Assembly (NCBI RefSeq): GCF_002155915.1
Contig: NZ_MUME01000088.1
Coordinates: 1 to 56,931 of the forward strand
Source: Streptomyces thermovulgaris
GTDB lineage: Bacteria; Actinomycetota; Actinomycetes; Streptomycetales; Streptomycetaceae
Length of the DNA stretch: 56,931 bases
Direction: 5' to 3'
The notes under the pieces were generated by a model. The model was not told where the DNA came from, ran no database searches, and saw only the letters and a program-made list of their open reading frames with translations. The position numbers and the translations under genes were made by a program. This document shows positions 24,855 through 34,928 of this stretch, one piece after another (position 1 is the stretch's first letter; each line of letters opens with the position of its first letter).

Positions 24855-26093
24855 ATGAGCTACAGCACGGCCGGCCCGCTGCGGGCCGTCACCCTCGACG
24901 ACGTGCGCGGCGCGCAGAAGATGCTCTCGGGGGTGGCGCGGGTGACCGCGATGGAGAGCAGCAGGCATCTGTCCCAGCTGGTGGGCGTGCCGGTGTACCT
25001 CAAGTGCGAGAACCTGCAGCGGACCGGGTCGTTCAAGCTGCGCGGCGCCTACGTCCGGATCGCCGGACTGCTGCCCGAGGAGCGTGCCGCGGGAGTGGTG
25101 GCCGCGAGCGCCGGCAACCACGCGCAGGGCGTGGCGCTGGCGTCGTCGCTGCTCGGGGTGCACGCCACGGTGTTCATGCCGAAGGGTGCCCCGCTGCCGA
25201 AGGTCAGCGCCACCCGGGACTACGGCGCCGAGGTCCGCCTGCACGGCCAGGTGGTCGACGAGACCCTGGCCGCCGCGCAGGAGCACGCGGCCCGGACCGG
25301 GGCGGTGTTCATCCACCCGTTCGACCACCCCGACATCATCGCGGGCCAGGGCACGGTCGGACTGGAGATCCTGGAGCAGTGCCCGACGGTGCGCACGATC
25401 GTCGTCGGCATCGGCGGCGGCGGGCTCGCGGCCGGTGTCGCGGTGGCGGTGAAGGCGCTCCGGCCCGAGGTGCGGATCATCGGGGTGCAGGCGGCGGGCT
25501 CGGCGGCGTATCCGCCGTCGCTGGCGGCGGGGCGGCCGGTGGCGATCGAGAACCCGTCGACGATGGCCGACGGCATCAGGGTCGCACGGCCGGGCGACGT
25601 GCCGTTCGCGATCGTCGAGGAGCTGGTGGACGAGGTGCGTACGGTCACCGAGGGCGAGCTGTCCGCCGCGCTGCTGCTGTGCCTGGAGCGGGCCAAGCTG
25701 GTCGTGGAGCCGGCCGGTGCGAGTCCGGTCGCCGCGCTGCTGGGCGGTGCGGACGGCCTCGGCGGCCTCGAGGGCCCGGTGGTGGCGGTGCTGTCCGGCG
25801 GCAACGTCGATCCGGTGCTGCTGCAGCGGGTGCTGCGGCACGGGATGGCCGCGCAGGGCCGCTACCTGGCCGTTCGGCTGCGGCTGGCGGACCGGCCGGG
25901 TGCGCTCGCCACGCTTCTGGGGGTGTTGTCGGTGGCCGACGCCAACGTCCTCGACGTGAGTCATGTGCGCACCGACCCACGGCTCGGGCTCACGGAGGCG
26001 GAGGTGGAGCTGCATCTGGAGACGAAGGGGCCGGCACACTGCGCCGAGGTCCGGCAGGCCCTGCGCGACGCCGGCTACACGATCATCGACTGA
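24855..26093 (+). CDS. ilvA: Threonine ammonia-lyase with ACT domain
   Basis: A 412-residue PLP enzyme converting threonine to 2-oxobutanoate and ammonia. The PLP lysine is in NLQRTGSFKLRGAY, the substrate loop is SAGNHAQGVA and the phosphate cradle is GIGGGGLAAG. A single short ACT domain (about 335-412, RLADRPGALATLLGVL) follows. One ACT domain and this length fit the catabolic/TdcB-like or short IlvA forms, so whether it feeds isoleucine synthesis or threonine breakdown is open. Divergent from a MarR regulator. The last codons are part of a 21-bp direct repeat. Confidence 0.9.
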   Translation: MSYSTAGPLRAVTLDDVRGAQKMLSGVARVTAMESSRHLSQLVGVPVYLKCENLQRTGSFKLRGAYVRIAGLLPEERAAGVVAASAGNHAQGVALASSLLGVHATVFMPKGAPLPKVSATRDYGAEVRLHGQVVDETLAAAQEHAARTGAVFIHPFDHPDIIAGQGTVGLEILEQCPTVRTIVVGIGGGGLAAGVAVAVKALRPEVRIIGVQAAGSAAYPPSLAAGRPVAIENPSTMADGIRVARPGDVPFAIVEELVDEVRTVTEGELSAALLLCLERAKLVVEPAGASPVAALLGGADGLGGLEGPVVAVLSGGNVDPVLLQRVLRHGMAAQGRYLAVRLRLADRPGALATLLGVLSVADANVLDVSHVRTDPRLGLTEAEVELHLETKGPAHCAEVRQALRDAGYTIID

Positions 26094-26132
26094 CACCGGC
26101 CGACCGGCCGACATCGACTGACACCGGCCGAC
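26084..26132. repeat. 21-bp direct repeat across the ilvA stop
   Basis: The same 21 bases, beginning CATCGACTGACACC, occur at 26084-26104 and 26112-26132. The first copy covers the last two codons and the stop of ilvA; more GGCCGAC fragments follow. Confidence 0.8.
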
Positions 26133-26466
26133 ACCGGCTGAGGCCGCCGGCAGGAGCCACGACCGAACCCGCCGACCCGCCGGCCGGGCCGTCCCGGCCC
26201 CGCCGGCCGTTCGCGGACCGCCCGCCCCGTCGGGCCGACCCGCCGGCCGACCGGTCCACGGGCGGCAGAAAGCCCAGGTCACGGCCGTGCGCGCCCCTGT
26301 CTGCCACAGCCTCGGGAAAACCCCTTGGAAGAACGCGATACATCGCGTTATGGTGTGTGTCGCGTCTCGTGGATGTGCGCGGACGTCGCGCAGAAAAATT
26401 CCGGGCGGAACGCAACCTGTCTCTCTAGGCTTTTCCGGCAATCCCCTATTGACGTGGAGATCCCTT
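26094..26466. other. 373-bp intergenic region, ilvA to ABC exporter
   Basis: It holds the 21-bp repeat and GACCGGCCGA fragments (26094-26260), then an AT-richer promoter with an operator (26325-26354) and about 110 bases of leader before the exporter start. No gene was recognised. Confidence 0.6.
26325..26354 (+). promoter_or_regulatory. Exporter promoter with palindromic operator in its spacer
   Basis: TTGGAA (26325-26330) and TATGGT (26349-26354) are 18 bp apart. The spacer contains the perfect palindrome AACGCGAT-AC-ATCGCGTT at 26332-26349. The layout is a textbook steric repression site, of the kind used by TetR or PadR regulators of drug exporters. No TetR or PadR gene is adjacent, so the repressor probably acts from elsewhere. 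Confidence 0.7.
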
Positions 26467-27480
26467 ATGCCAGGCGCCATCTACGCCGAAGGGCTGGTGA
26501 AGACCTTCGGTGATGTAAGAGCTCTGGACGGCGTCGACCTCGATGTCCCCGAGGGCACGGTGCTCGGACTGCTCGGGCCGAACGGCGCGGGCAAGACCAC
26601 CACCGTCCGCTGTCTGACGACCCTGCTGCGACCCGACAGCGGCAAGGCCGTCGTCGCCGGCCTCGACGTGCTCAAGCAGCCCAATGAAGTGCGGCGTTCC
26701 ATCGGCCTGTCCGGTCAGTTCGCCGCGGTCGACGAGTATCTGACCGGCCGGGAGAACCTCGAGATGGTCGGCCGGCTCTACCAGATGAGGCCCCGCGCGG
26801 CGAAGGAGCGGGCCGCCGAGCTGCTGGAGCAGTTCAACCTCACCGAGGCCGCGGACCGGCCCGCGAAGACCTACTCCGGCGGCATGCGCCGCCGGCTCGA
26901 CCTGGCGGCGGCGCTCGTCGTCTCCCCGCCGGTGATGTTCATGGACGAGCCGACGACCGGCCTCGACCCGCGCAACCGCCAGCAGCTGTGGGACGTCATC
27001 AAGGAGCTCGTCTCCGGGGGGACGACCCTGCTGCTGACCACCCAGTACCTGGAGGAGGCCGATCAGCTGGCGCACGAAATCGCGGTCGTCGACCACGGCC
27101 GGGTCATCGCCCGCGGCACCTCCGACCAGCTCAAGGCCCGCACCGGCGGCGAGCGCGTCGAGGTCGTCGTGCACGACCGCGCGTTCATCTCCACCGCCTG
27201 CGAGGTGCTGCGCGGCTTCGGCACGAGCGACGCCACCGTCGAGGAGCACACCCGCAAGCTGACCGTGCCGGTCACCGGCGGGGCCAAGCTGCTGGCCGAG
27301 ATCATCCGCGAGCTGGACATCCGCGGGATCGAGATCGACGACATCGGGCTGCGCCGCCCCACGCTCGACGACGTGTTCCTGTCCCTCACGGGCCGCGTGG
27401 CCGAGGCCACGGACGAGGAGAACGGCGCGGAGAGCGCCGCCGCAAGAGACCGCCGGCGCGAGAAGGAGACCGTCAAGTGA
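26467..27480 (+). CDS. DrrA-like drug-export ABC ATP-binding protein
   Basis: A 337-residue nucleotide-binding subunit of the DrrA (daunorubicin resistance) type. Walker A is GPNGAGKTTT, the signature is YSGGMRRR, Walker B is VMFMDEPTTGLDP, and TTQYLEEADQLA follows with the switch region. A C-terminal DrrA-specific extension (about 215-320, LRRPTLDDVFLSLTGR) is present. It overlaps the permease by 4 bp (GTGA), so the pair is translationally coupled. GGAGA is seven bases before the ATG at 26467. The substrate is unknown. Confidence 0.93.
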   Translation: MPGAIYAEGLVKTFGDVRALDGVDLDVPEGTVLGLLGPNGAGKTTTVRCLTTLLRPDSGKAVVAGLDVLKQPNEVRRSIGLSGQFAAVDEYLTGRENLEMVGRLYQMRPRAAKERAAELLEQFNLTEAADRPAKTYSGGMRRRLDLAAALVVSPPVMFMDEPTTGLDPRNRQQLWDVIKELVSGGTTLLLTTQYLEEADQLAHEIAVVDHGRVIARGTSDQLKARTGGERVEVVVHDRAFISTACEVLRGFGTSDATVEEHTRKLTVPVTGGAKLLAEIIRELDIRGIEIDDIGLRRPTLDDVFLSLTGRVAEATDEENGAESAAARDRRREKETVK

Positions 27481-28328
27481 GTGCCGTCACCGACAGTGTG
27501 CGCATCGAGCCGTCCGGCAACCCCGTGATGCAGTCCCTCCGGGACTCGCTGGTCGTCACCAAGCGCAATCTGATCCGCATGACCCGGATCCCCGAGATGG
27601 TCATCTTCGGGCTCATCCAGCCGGTCATGTTCGTGGTGCTGTTCAGCTATGTGTTCGGCGGCTCGATCCAGGTCGGCTCCACCGCCTCCTCCGAGAGCTA
27701 CCGCGAGTTCCTGATGGCCGGCATCTTCGCCCAGACCGTCACGTTCGCCACGGCGGGCGCGGGGGCGGGCATCGCCGACGACATGCACAAGGGCCTCATC
27801 GACCGGTTCCGCTCCCTGCCCATGGCGCGCGGCGCGGTGCTGACCGGCCGCACCCTCGCCGACCTGGTGCAGACGACGCTCACGGTCGTCGTCCTGGCGC
27901 TCGTCGCCCTGATCGTCGGCTGGCGCACGCACGAGAACATCGGCAAGGTGCTCGCCGGCTTCCTGCTGCTCCTGCTGCTCGGCTACGCGTTCTCGTGGAT
28001 CGGCGCGCTCATCGGCCTGTCCGTGCGCACGCCCGAGGCGGCGACGTCCGGCGGTCTGATCTGGCTGTTTCCGCTGACGTTCATCTCGAACGCGTTCGTG
28101 GACGCGAACCAGATGCCGACCGTTCTGCGGCACATCGCGGAGTGGAACCCGTTCAGCGCCACCGTCCAGGCGTGCCGTGAGCTGTTCGGCAACATTCCCC
28201 CGGGCTTCCGGACGCCCGAGGCGTGGCCCATGCAGCACCCGATCCTGGCCTCGGTGATCTGGTCGCTCCTGATCATCGCGGTCTTCCGTACGCTCGCGGT
28301 CCGCAAGTACCGCTCGGCCTCGGCATGA
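27477..28328 (+). CDS. DrrB-like ABC-2 transporter permease
   Basis: A 283-residue membrane protein with six predicted helices. The first follows TRIPEMVIFGLIQPVMFVVL, and the ABC-2 signature region lies between helices 4 and 6 (GLIWLFPLTFISNAFVD). It partners the ATPase whose stop it overlaps (GTGA at 27477). Together they would form a DrrAB-type exporter of hydrophobic compounds in the cell membrane. A 13-bp hairpin follows. Confidence 0.92.
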   Translation: MSAVTDSVRIEPSGNPVMQSLRDSLVVTKRNLIRMTRIPEMVIFGLIQPVMFVVLFSYVFGGSIQVGSTASSESYREFLMAGIFAQTVTFATAGAGAGIADDMHKGLIDRFRSLPMARGAVLTGRTLADLVQTTLTVVVLALVALIVGWRTHENIGKVLAGFLLLLLLGYAFSWIGALIGLSVRTPEAATSGGLIWLFPLTFISNAFVDANQMPTVLRHIAEWNPFSATVQACRELFGNIPPGFRTPEAWPMQHPILASVIWSLLIIAVFRTLAVRKYRSASA

Positions 28329-28374
28329 GGCACGGCGACGGCGGAAGGGCCGGCAAACCGGCCGGAGCATGAGG

Positions 28375-28409
28375 GAACCCCCGGCGCACAGGCGAGGCGC
28401 CGGGGGTTC
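28375..28409. terminator. Bidirectional terminator between exporter and greA
   Basis: GAACCCCCGGCGC (28375-28387) pairs perfectly with 28397-28409 around a nine-base loop between two convergent genes. Confidence 0.85.
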
Positions 28410-28438
28410 ACCAGAAGGGGCGGCGGGTGTGTGCGGGC

Positions 28439-28936
28439 TCAGCCCTTGTACGGCTCGACACTGAGGATCTTCACCGAGGCGGTCTTTCCGTTGGGCAGCT
28501 CGTACTCCACGGTCTCGCCGACCTTGTGGCCCATCACGCCGGAGCCCAGCGGGGACTGCGGCGAGTAGGTCTCGATCTCGGAGCTGGCGTATTCGCGCGA
28601 GGCCAGCAGGAAGGTCAGCGTGTCGTCCTCGTCGCCGTCGAAGGCGATCGTGACGACCATGCCCGGAGCGACGGTGCCCTCCTCGACCGGCGGCGAGCCG
28701 ACCCTCGCGTTCTCCAGGAGCTGGGTCAGCTGGCGTACGCGGAGCTCCTGCTTGCCCTGCTCCTCCTTGGCCGCGTGGTACCCGCCGTTCTCACGCAGGT
28801 CCCCTTCCTCGCGCGCTGCCGCGATCTTGGCGGCGATCTCCGTGCGCGCAGGACCAGTAAGGTAGGCAAGCTCTTCCTTGAGCTTGTTGTACGCCTCCTG
28901 GGTCAGCCAGGTGACGTTCTCGCTGGTCTGGGTCAC
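28439..28936 (-). CDS. greA: Transcription elongation factor GreA
   Basis: A 165-residue RNA-polymerase factor that promotes cleavage of backtracked transcripts. The N-terminal coiled coil (about 10-78) carries AREEGDLRENGGYHAAKEEQ, whose acidic tip enters the secondary channel. The C-terminal FKBP-like domain ends with SPLGSGVMGHKVGETVEYELPNG. The GTG at 28936 gives the normal actinobacterial start and has GAGGAGC upstream. It is next to the DUF4307-like gene and mca, an order I recall as common in actinobacteria. Confidence 0.95.
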   Translation of the reverse strand: MTQTSENVTWLTQEAYNKLKEELAYLTGPARTEIAAKIAAAREEGDLRENGGYHAAKEEQGKQELRVRQLTQLLENARVGSPPVEEGTVAPGMVVTIAFDGDEDDTLTFLLASREYASSEIETYSPQSPLGSGVMGHKVGETVEYELPNGKTASVKILSVEPYKG

Positions 28937-28957
28937 AGGTGCTCCTCGTCGGTACTG

Positions 28958-28986
28958 GGTATACAAAAGCATCGCCCTACCCAGAA
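28958..28986 (-). promoter_or_regulatory. Candidate greA promoter
   Basis: On the minus strand TTCTGG (28981-28986) and TATACC (28958-28963) are 17 bp apart, 22 bases before the start codon. The -35 match is weak. Confidence 0.4.
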
Positions 28987-29137
28987 GGATGTTCCCTCTT
29001 GGATGGGCGAAACCACGAGCCTAACAACCCCCGCTTCAAAGGGGGAGGACATAAGCCACAAGACCTACGTCAACGCAGGTCGACGCCCCTCTATTCCGGC
29101 CCGTCCGGATGCGCCGACCGACGTACCGGGCGGCGCG

Positions 29138-29536
29138 TCAGTCGGCATGGCAGCCCACCAGCTCCGCTGTCGCGCCCCGTGTCGTCGTCCGCAGCGTGAC
29201 CACGGTGTCGATCCGTGCGGCCCGCTGGTCGAAGCGGAAGTCCGCCCGTCCGACCTCGCTGCCGTCGACGGCCCGTGAGCGCAGGGTGCAGTAGCCGCGG
29301 ACGTCGGCGTCCTTGTGGACCTCCAGCTGGATCCGCATCGCGTCCTGCGAGGTCTCGAAGGAGACGACCTGCCCGCTGATCTCGTTCCGGCCGACGTAGT
29401 GATAACCGAAGTAGCCGATCAGGGCCAGCAGGGCCGCGCCCAGAACGGCGCCCACGATCTTGAGCCCGCGGTCGTCGCGCTCGCCCGGGGAGCGGCCGTA
29501 GCGGCCCTCGGGCGGCCTGGTGCTCACCGTACTCAT
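29138..29536 (-). CDS. DUF4307-like membrane protein
   Basis: A 132-residue protein: a Pro/Arg-rich cytosolic N-terminus (MSTVSTRPPEGRYG), one membrane helix (about 28-49) and an extracytoplasmic beta domain (about 50-132, with ISGQVVSFETSQDAMRIQLE). It closely resembles DUF4307, whose function is unknown and which commonly lies beside mca and greA. The ATG at 29536 was chosen over a longer frame because of a GAGAGGA site. Divergent from mca. Confidence 0.8.
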   Translation of the reverse strand: MSTVSTRPPEGRYGRSPGERDDRGLKIVGAVLGAALLALIGYFGYHYVGRNEISGQVVSFETSQDAMRIQLEVHKDADVRGYCTLRSRAVDGSEVGRADFRFDQRAARIDTVVTLRTTTRGATAELVGCHAD

Positions 29537-29596
29537 GATCGTCCTCTCGGCCGGGGCGGAACCCGTGTCCCGCGGGGGCTCCCAGGGGTGCAACCC

Positions 29597-29622
29597 GGAA
29601 TTATTCGACCCCCGATTCGGTC
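29597..29622 (+). promoter_or_regulatory. Candidate SigR-type promoter of mca
   Basis: GGAAT (29597-29601) and GTC (29620-29622) are 18 bp apart. The sigma-R consensus is GGAAT-N18-GTT, so this has one mismatch. mca is a reported target of sigma R in S. coelicolor (recalled). A possible vegetative -10, TATAGA at 29625-29630, is right beside it. Confidence 0.45.
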
Positions 29623-29750
29623 ACTATAGAAGCCCACGCACGACTGCCCGACCGCCACCCCGGGACGATGGACCCGACGGCGTACCCGTGGGGCGGCACC
29701 GTTGACTGCCCGCTTGCACCGGGCACCGACCTGATCTTGAGGACTGAGCC

Positions 29751-30629
29751 TTGACCGAGCAGTTGAGACTGATGGCCGTGCACGCGCACCCCGACGACGA
29801 GTCGAGCAAGGGGGCGGCCACCATGGCCAAGTACGTGTCCGAGGGGGTGGACGTGCTGGTGGTGACCTGCACGGGCGGAGAGCGTGGCTCCATCCTCAAT
29901 CCCAAGCTGCAGGGGGACAAGTACATCGAGGAGAACATCCACGAGGTACGCCGCAAGGAGATGGAGGAGGCCCGGCAGATCCTCGGCGTCAAGCAGGAGT
30001 GGCTCGGCTTCGTCGACTCCGGGCTGCCCGAGGGCGACCCGCCGCCCCCGCTGCCCGAGGGCTGCTTCGCCCTGGAGGACGTCGACAAGGCGGCCGGTGA
30101 GCTGGTGCGCCGGATCCGCTCCTTCCGTCCCCAGGTGATCACCACCTACGACGAGAACGGCGGCTATCCGCACCCCGACCACATCATGACCCACAAGATC
30201 TCGATGGTGGCCTTCGAGGGAGCCGCGGACGCCGAGAAGTACCCGGTGGAGGAGTACGGCCCGACGTACCAGCCGCTGAAGCTGTACTACAACCAGGGCT
30301 TCAACCGCCCGCGCACCGAGGCGCTGCACAAGGCCATGCTGGACCGCGGCCTGGAGTCCCCCTACGGCGAGTGGCTCGAGCGCTGGGAGAAGTCCGGCCG
30401 CAAGGACCGCACGATCACCACGCACGTCCCCTGCGCCGACTTCTTCGAGATCCGCGACAAGGCGCTGATCGCCCACGCCACGCAGATCGACCCCGACGGC
30501 GGCTGGTTCCGGGTGCCGCTGGAGGTCCAGAAGGAGGTCTGGCCCACCGAGGAGTACGAGCTCGCGAAGTCCCTCGTGGCCACCTCGCTCCCCGAGGACG
30601 ACCTCTTTGCGGGCATCCGGCAGTCCTGA
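29751..30629 (+). CDS. mca: Mycothiol S-conjugate amidase
   Basis: A 292-residue zinc amidase that cuts mycothiol adducts of electrophiles and antibiotics to a mercapturate, which is exported, and GlcN-inositol, which is recycled. Zinc ligands are in AHPDDE (His13, Asp16) and HPDH (His144). TCTGGERGSILNPKLQG and YDENGGYPHPDHIMTHK are family blocks. The TTG at 29751 is the best start, close to the AHPDDE motif. The closely related MshB differs in the C-terminal part; the length and the ending favour Mca. Confidence 0.93.
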   Translation: MTEQLRLMAVHAHPDDESSKGAATMAKYVSEGVDVLVVTCTGGERGSILNPKLQGDKYIEENIHEVRRKEMEEARQILGVKQEWLGFVDSGLPEGDPPPPLPEGCFALEDVDKAAGELVRRIRSFRPQVITTYDENGGYPHPDHIMTHKISMVAFEGAADAEKYPVEEYGPTYQPLKLYYNQGFNRPRTEALHKAMLDRGLESPYGEWLERWEKSGRKDRTITTHVPCADFFEIRDKALIAHATQIDPDGGWFRVPLEVQKEVWPTEEYELAKSLVATSLPEDDLFAGIRQS

Positions 30630-30644
30630 GGGACAATGCCTGGC

Positions 30645-30881
30645 ATGAGCGCAAGCGCGAACACGGCAGTGACGCACCTCGTCCCCCTCGCCGAGGTCGA
30701 CCCGAACAAGGTCACCCCCGGCGTTCTCGGGTTCATCGTCTTCGCCGTGATGGCCCTGGCCGTGTGGGGCCTGATGAAGTCCATGAACCGCCACATGAAC
30801 AGGGTCGACTTCAAGGAGGAGCCGGAGGCGGAGACGTCGTCCGGCGCCCCCGCGGCCGATCCCGGGGCCCAGCAGAGCTGA
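30645..30881 (+). CDS. Small single-pass membrane protein
   Basis: A 78-residue protein with a membrane helix (about 23-43, in VTPGVLGFIVFAVMALAVWG) followed by a Lys/Asn/Arg stretch and an acidic Ala/Pro-rich tail. No family function is known to me. It lies 15 bp after mca and is probably co-transcribed; small membrane proteins of this type often follow mca in Streptomyces (recalled). ATG at 30636 is a possible alternative start, but GAGGGA is better spaced for 30645. Confidence 0.75.
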   Translation: MSASANTAVTHLVPLAEVDPNKVTPGVLGFIVFAVMALAVWGLMKSMNRHMNRVDFKEEPEAETSSGAPAADPGAQQS

Positions 30882-31208
30882 CACCGGGCGGTGCCGCCCG
30901 CACCACCCGGCCGGCGCCGCTCCCCTCGTCGCCTTCCGCGCACCTTTCGCGCCGGACGGCCCGGCACCGTGCCCGGACGCCGGGCCCGCCTGCCGGCCCG
31001 CCTTTCGGCTCATGCCCCGCCGCCCGGCAGTCGGCGGGCCCCGGGAGCAGCCCTCCGGCTTCCCGTCGCGCAGCCGGTGACCGCCGCGGGCGGGCCGCGA
31101 CGAGAAGGCGTGGCCGGGTGCGCACATGCCCTCCCGGGACCCGCACGGGACGCCGTGCGGTGATCACGTTCCGTACCCGGCGGGGGACCGGTGAGGCAGG
31201 ATGGAGGC
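30882..31208. other. 327-bp GC-rich intergenic region
   Basis: A small hairpin (CGGGCGG-TG-CCGCCCG, 30885-30900) follows the small membrane gene. The remainder is C-rich with no promoter, repeat or gene that I can support. Confidence 0.5.
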
Positions 31209-33242
<2,034 letters not shown>

Positions 33243-33312
33243 GCCGGGCCCGGACGACCCCGGGCCGGACAAGCCCCCGGTCCGGGACAGGCCCGGGACG
33301 GGGGCGGCGGGG

Positions 33313-34044
33313 TCACGTCCGGTCGGCGTACCCGGCCAGGGCACGCTCCACGATCGCCTCCAGCTGCTCGTGGTGGGCGCCCTTCCAGTAGGCGCGGCCG
33401 CAGTCGCGGCAGCGGGCGAAGACGTCGTAGGTGCGCCGTGTGCCGTGCTCCAGCTGGTCGGCCACCTCCTCCTTCGCGGCGTCCTCCAGCAGGCCGTTGC
33501 AGGCGGTGCACCGGGTCCAGGGGGCGAGAGCGGGGCGGAAGCGGTCGAGGACGTCGTGGAGCTGCTCGTCGGGGCGGGTGCTGTAGACGAAGGCGCCCGC
33601 CCACAGTTCGCGGCGGCGCAGCAGGCCCCGGTCACGGCTGAGCATGACGCGTTTCTCGGCGGCGGAGCGGGCGGCGAGGGCCGGGTCGCCGATGTCGGTC
33701 GACTCGTAGGCAGCGTCCACGCCCAGCAGACGCAGACGGCGGGCGAGGGTGCCCAGATGCACGTCGAGGAGGAAGCGCAGGGGAGCGCCGGGAACCTGCT
33801 GGGGGCGTGTCACGGCCCGCACCTGGACGGTCTCGTGCGCCCGGGGGACGTGCGACGCCGGCACCGTGCGGCCGTCCACCACCAGTGCGCCGACCTCGGT
33901 GAGCGGCACGCCCAGGGACTCCACGACGTGACCGAGCGTCGAGACGCCGTCGGTGACGACCGGGGTGGCGCCGTGGCGCCGGGAGTGAGGGACGAACAGA
34001 TGCAGGCCGGGGGCGAACTCGACGCGGATCTCGGGACCGTTCAC
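33313..34044 (-). CDS. Mut7-C RNase-domain protein
   Basis: A 243-residue protein. The N-terminal 85 residues form a ubiquitin-like Mut7-C-associated domain (VEFAPGLHLFVPHSRRHGA). The Mut7-C domain follows (DVHLGTLARRLRLLGVDAAY, MLSRDRGLLRR), which has a PIN-like nuclease fold, and then a zinc ribbon with two Cys-x-x-Cys pairs (RCTACNG, RCRDCGRAYWKG). Its RNA target is unknown. The GTG start at 34044 is the best family fit but has a weak ribosome site. Confidence 0.85.
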   Translation of the reverse strand: MNGPEIRVEFAPGLHLFVPHSRRHGATPVVTDGVSTLGHVVESLGVPLTEVGALVVDGRTVPASHVPRAHETVQVRAVTRPQQVPGAPLRFLLDVHLGTLARRLRLLGVDAAYESTDIGDPALAARSAAEKRVMLSRDRGLLRRRELWAGAFVYSTRPDEQLHDVLDRFRPALAPWTRCTACNGLLEDAAKEEVADQLEHGTRRTYDVFARCRDCGRAYWKGAHHEQLEAIVERALAGYADRT

Positions 34045-34088
34045 CCGGCCAGGATGGCACGGGCGCGGGACCGGGACCCCAGGTTTTC

Positions 34089-34835
34089 TCAGGACCGTGC
34101 TCCCCGGGCCCTTCCTCGGGCCTCGTGCCCGGACTTCTCCCCGGACTCCTCCCGGGCCTCGTCCCCGGGCTTCTCCCCGGACTTCTCCCCGGACTTCCTT
34201 CCGGAGCCGGCGGTGGGCAGCCCGTGGTCCAGGACCTCCAGGGCGCGCTCCACGAGGGCGTCCGGTTCGTCCCGGTGCCCGTGCTCGGCCCAGTACAGGG
34301 CGGCCTCCAGCAGACCGCTCACGAGGGAGGCGGCGAAGACCCGCATCTCCAGGCCGTCCTGGTCCAGCCCGGTGCGGGCCGCGACCGCCCGGCGGACGAG
34401 CCGGGCGGTGTCCGACAGCTTCTCCAGCATCCGGGCGCGGACCGCGGGCACTTCGGCGGCCAGCCGGGCGCGCAGCCGGGCCGCCCCGGGCTCCTCGCCC
34501 GTGCTCGGCGCGAGCGCCTGGCGCATCGCGTGCCGCAGCGAGTCCGTCCACGGCTCGTCCGCGGGCCGGTCCCGCAGCTCCTCCAGCAGGGCCGAGCCGA
34601 ACGCGTCCATGAGGACGATGTCCTCCTTGGCCGGGAAGTACCGGCAGACGGTCGACGGCGACACCTCGGCACGGTCGGCGATCTGCTCGATCGTCGTGGC
34701 GTCGTACCCCTGCTCCTCGATCAGCGCGTAGGCCGCCGAACGGATCGCCTGCCGGGTCTTGAGCTTCTTGCGCTCCCTGAGCCCCGTCGAAGGACGGTCG
34801 GCGGGGACGGGACGTGCGGCGGTCATGGGCGTCAT
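34089..34835 (-). CDS. TetR-family regulator with charged repetitive tail
   Basis: A 248-residue regulator. The TetR DNA-binding domain (about 20-70) shows IRSAAYALIEEQGYDATTIE and VSPSTVCRYFPAKEDIV. The ligand domain follows to about residue 208. The last 38 residues are a SGEKSG/EARE repeat, very rich in Lys, Glu and Arg, encoded by a repeated CCCCGGACTT motif. It lies directly downstream of the hemolysin III gene on the same strand, whose promoter contains a palindrome, so it may be its repressor. ATG at 34835 or 34826 is possible. Confidence 0.85.
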   Translation of the reverse strand: MTPMTAARPVPADRPSTGLRERKKLKTRQAIRSAAYALIEEQGYDATTIEQIADRAEVSPSTVCRYFPAKEDIVLMDAFGSALLEELRDRPADEPWTDSLRHAMRQALAPSTGEEPGAARLRARLAAEVPAVRARMLEKLSDTARLVRRAVAARTGLDQDGLEMRVFAASLVSGLLEAALYWAEHGHRDEPDALVERALEVLDHGLPTAGSGRKSGEKSGEKPGDEAREESGEKSGHEARGRARGARS

Positions 34836-34928
34836 TGTCCTTGTCCGCCGAGGTGCGGGCCATGCGCGGGACGCCCCGCGGCCTTTTTCGGCACGGCGAC
34901 GGGAGGGGCCTGCGGGAGCGGGCGACGG

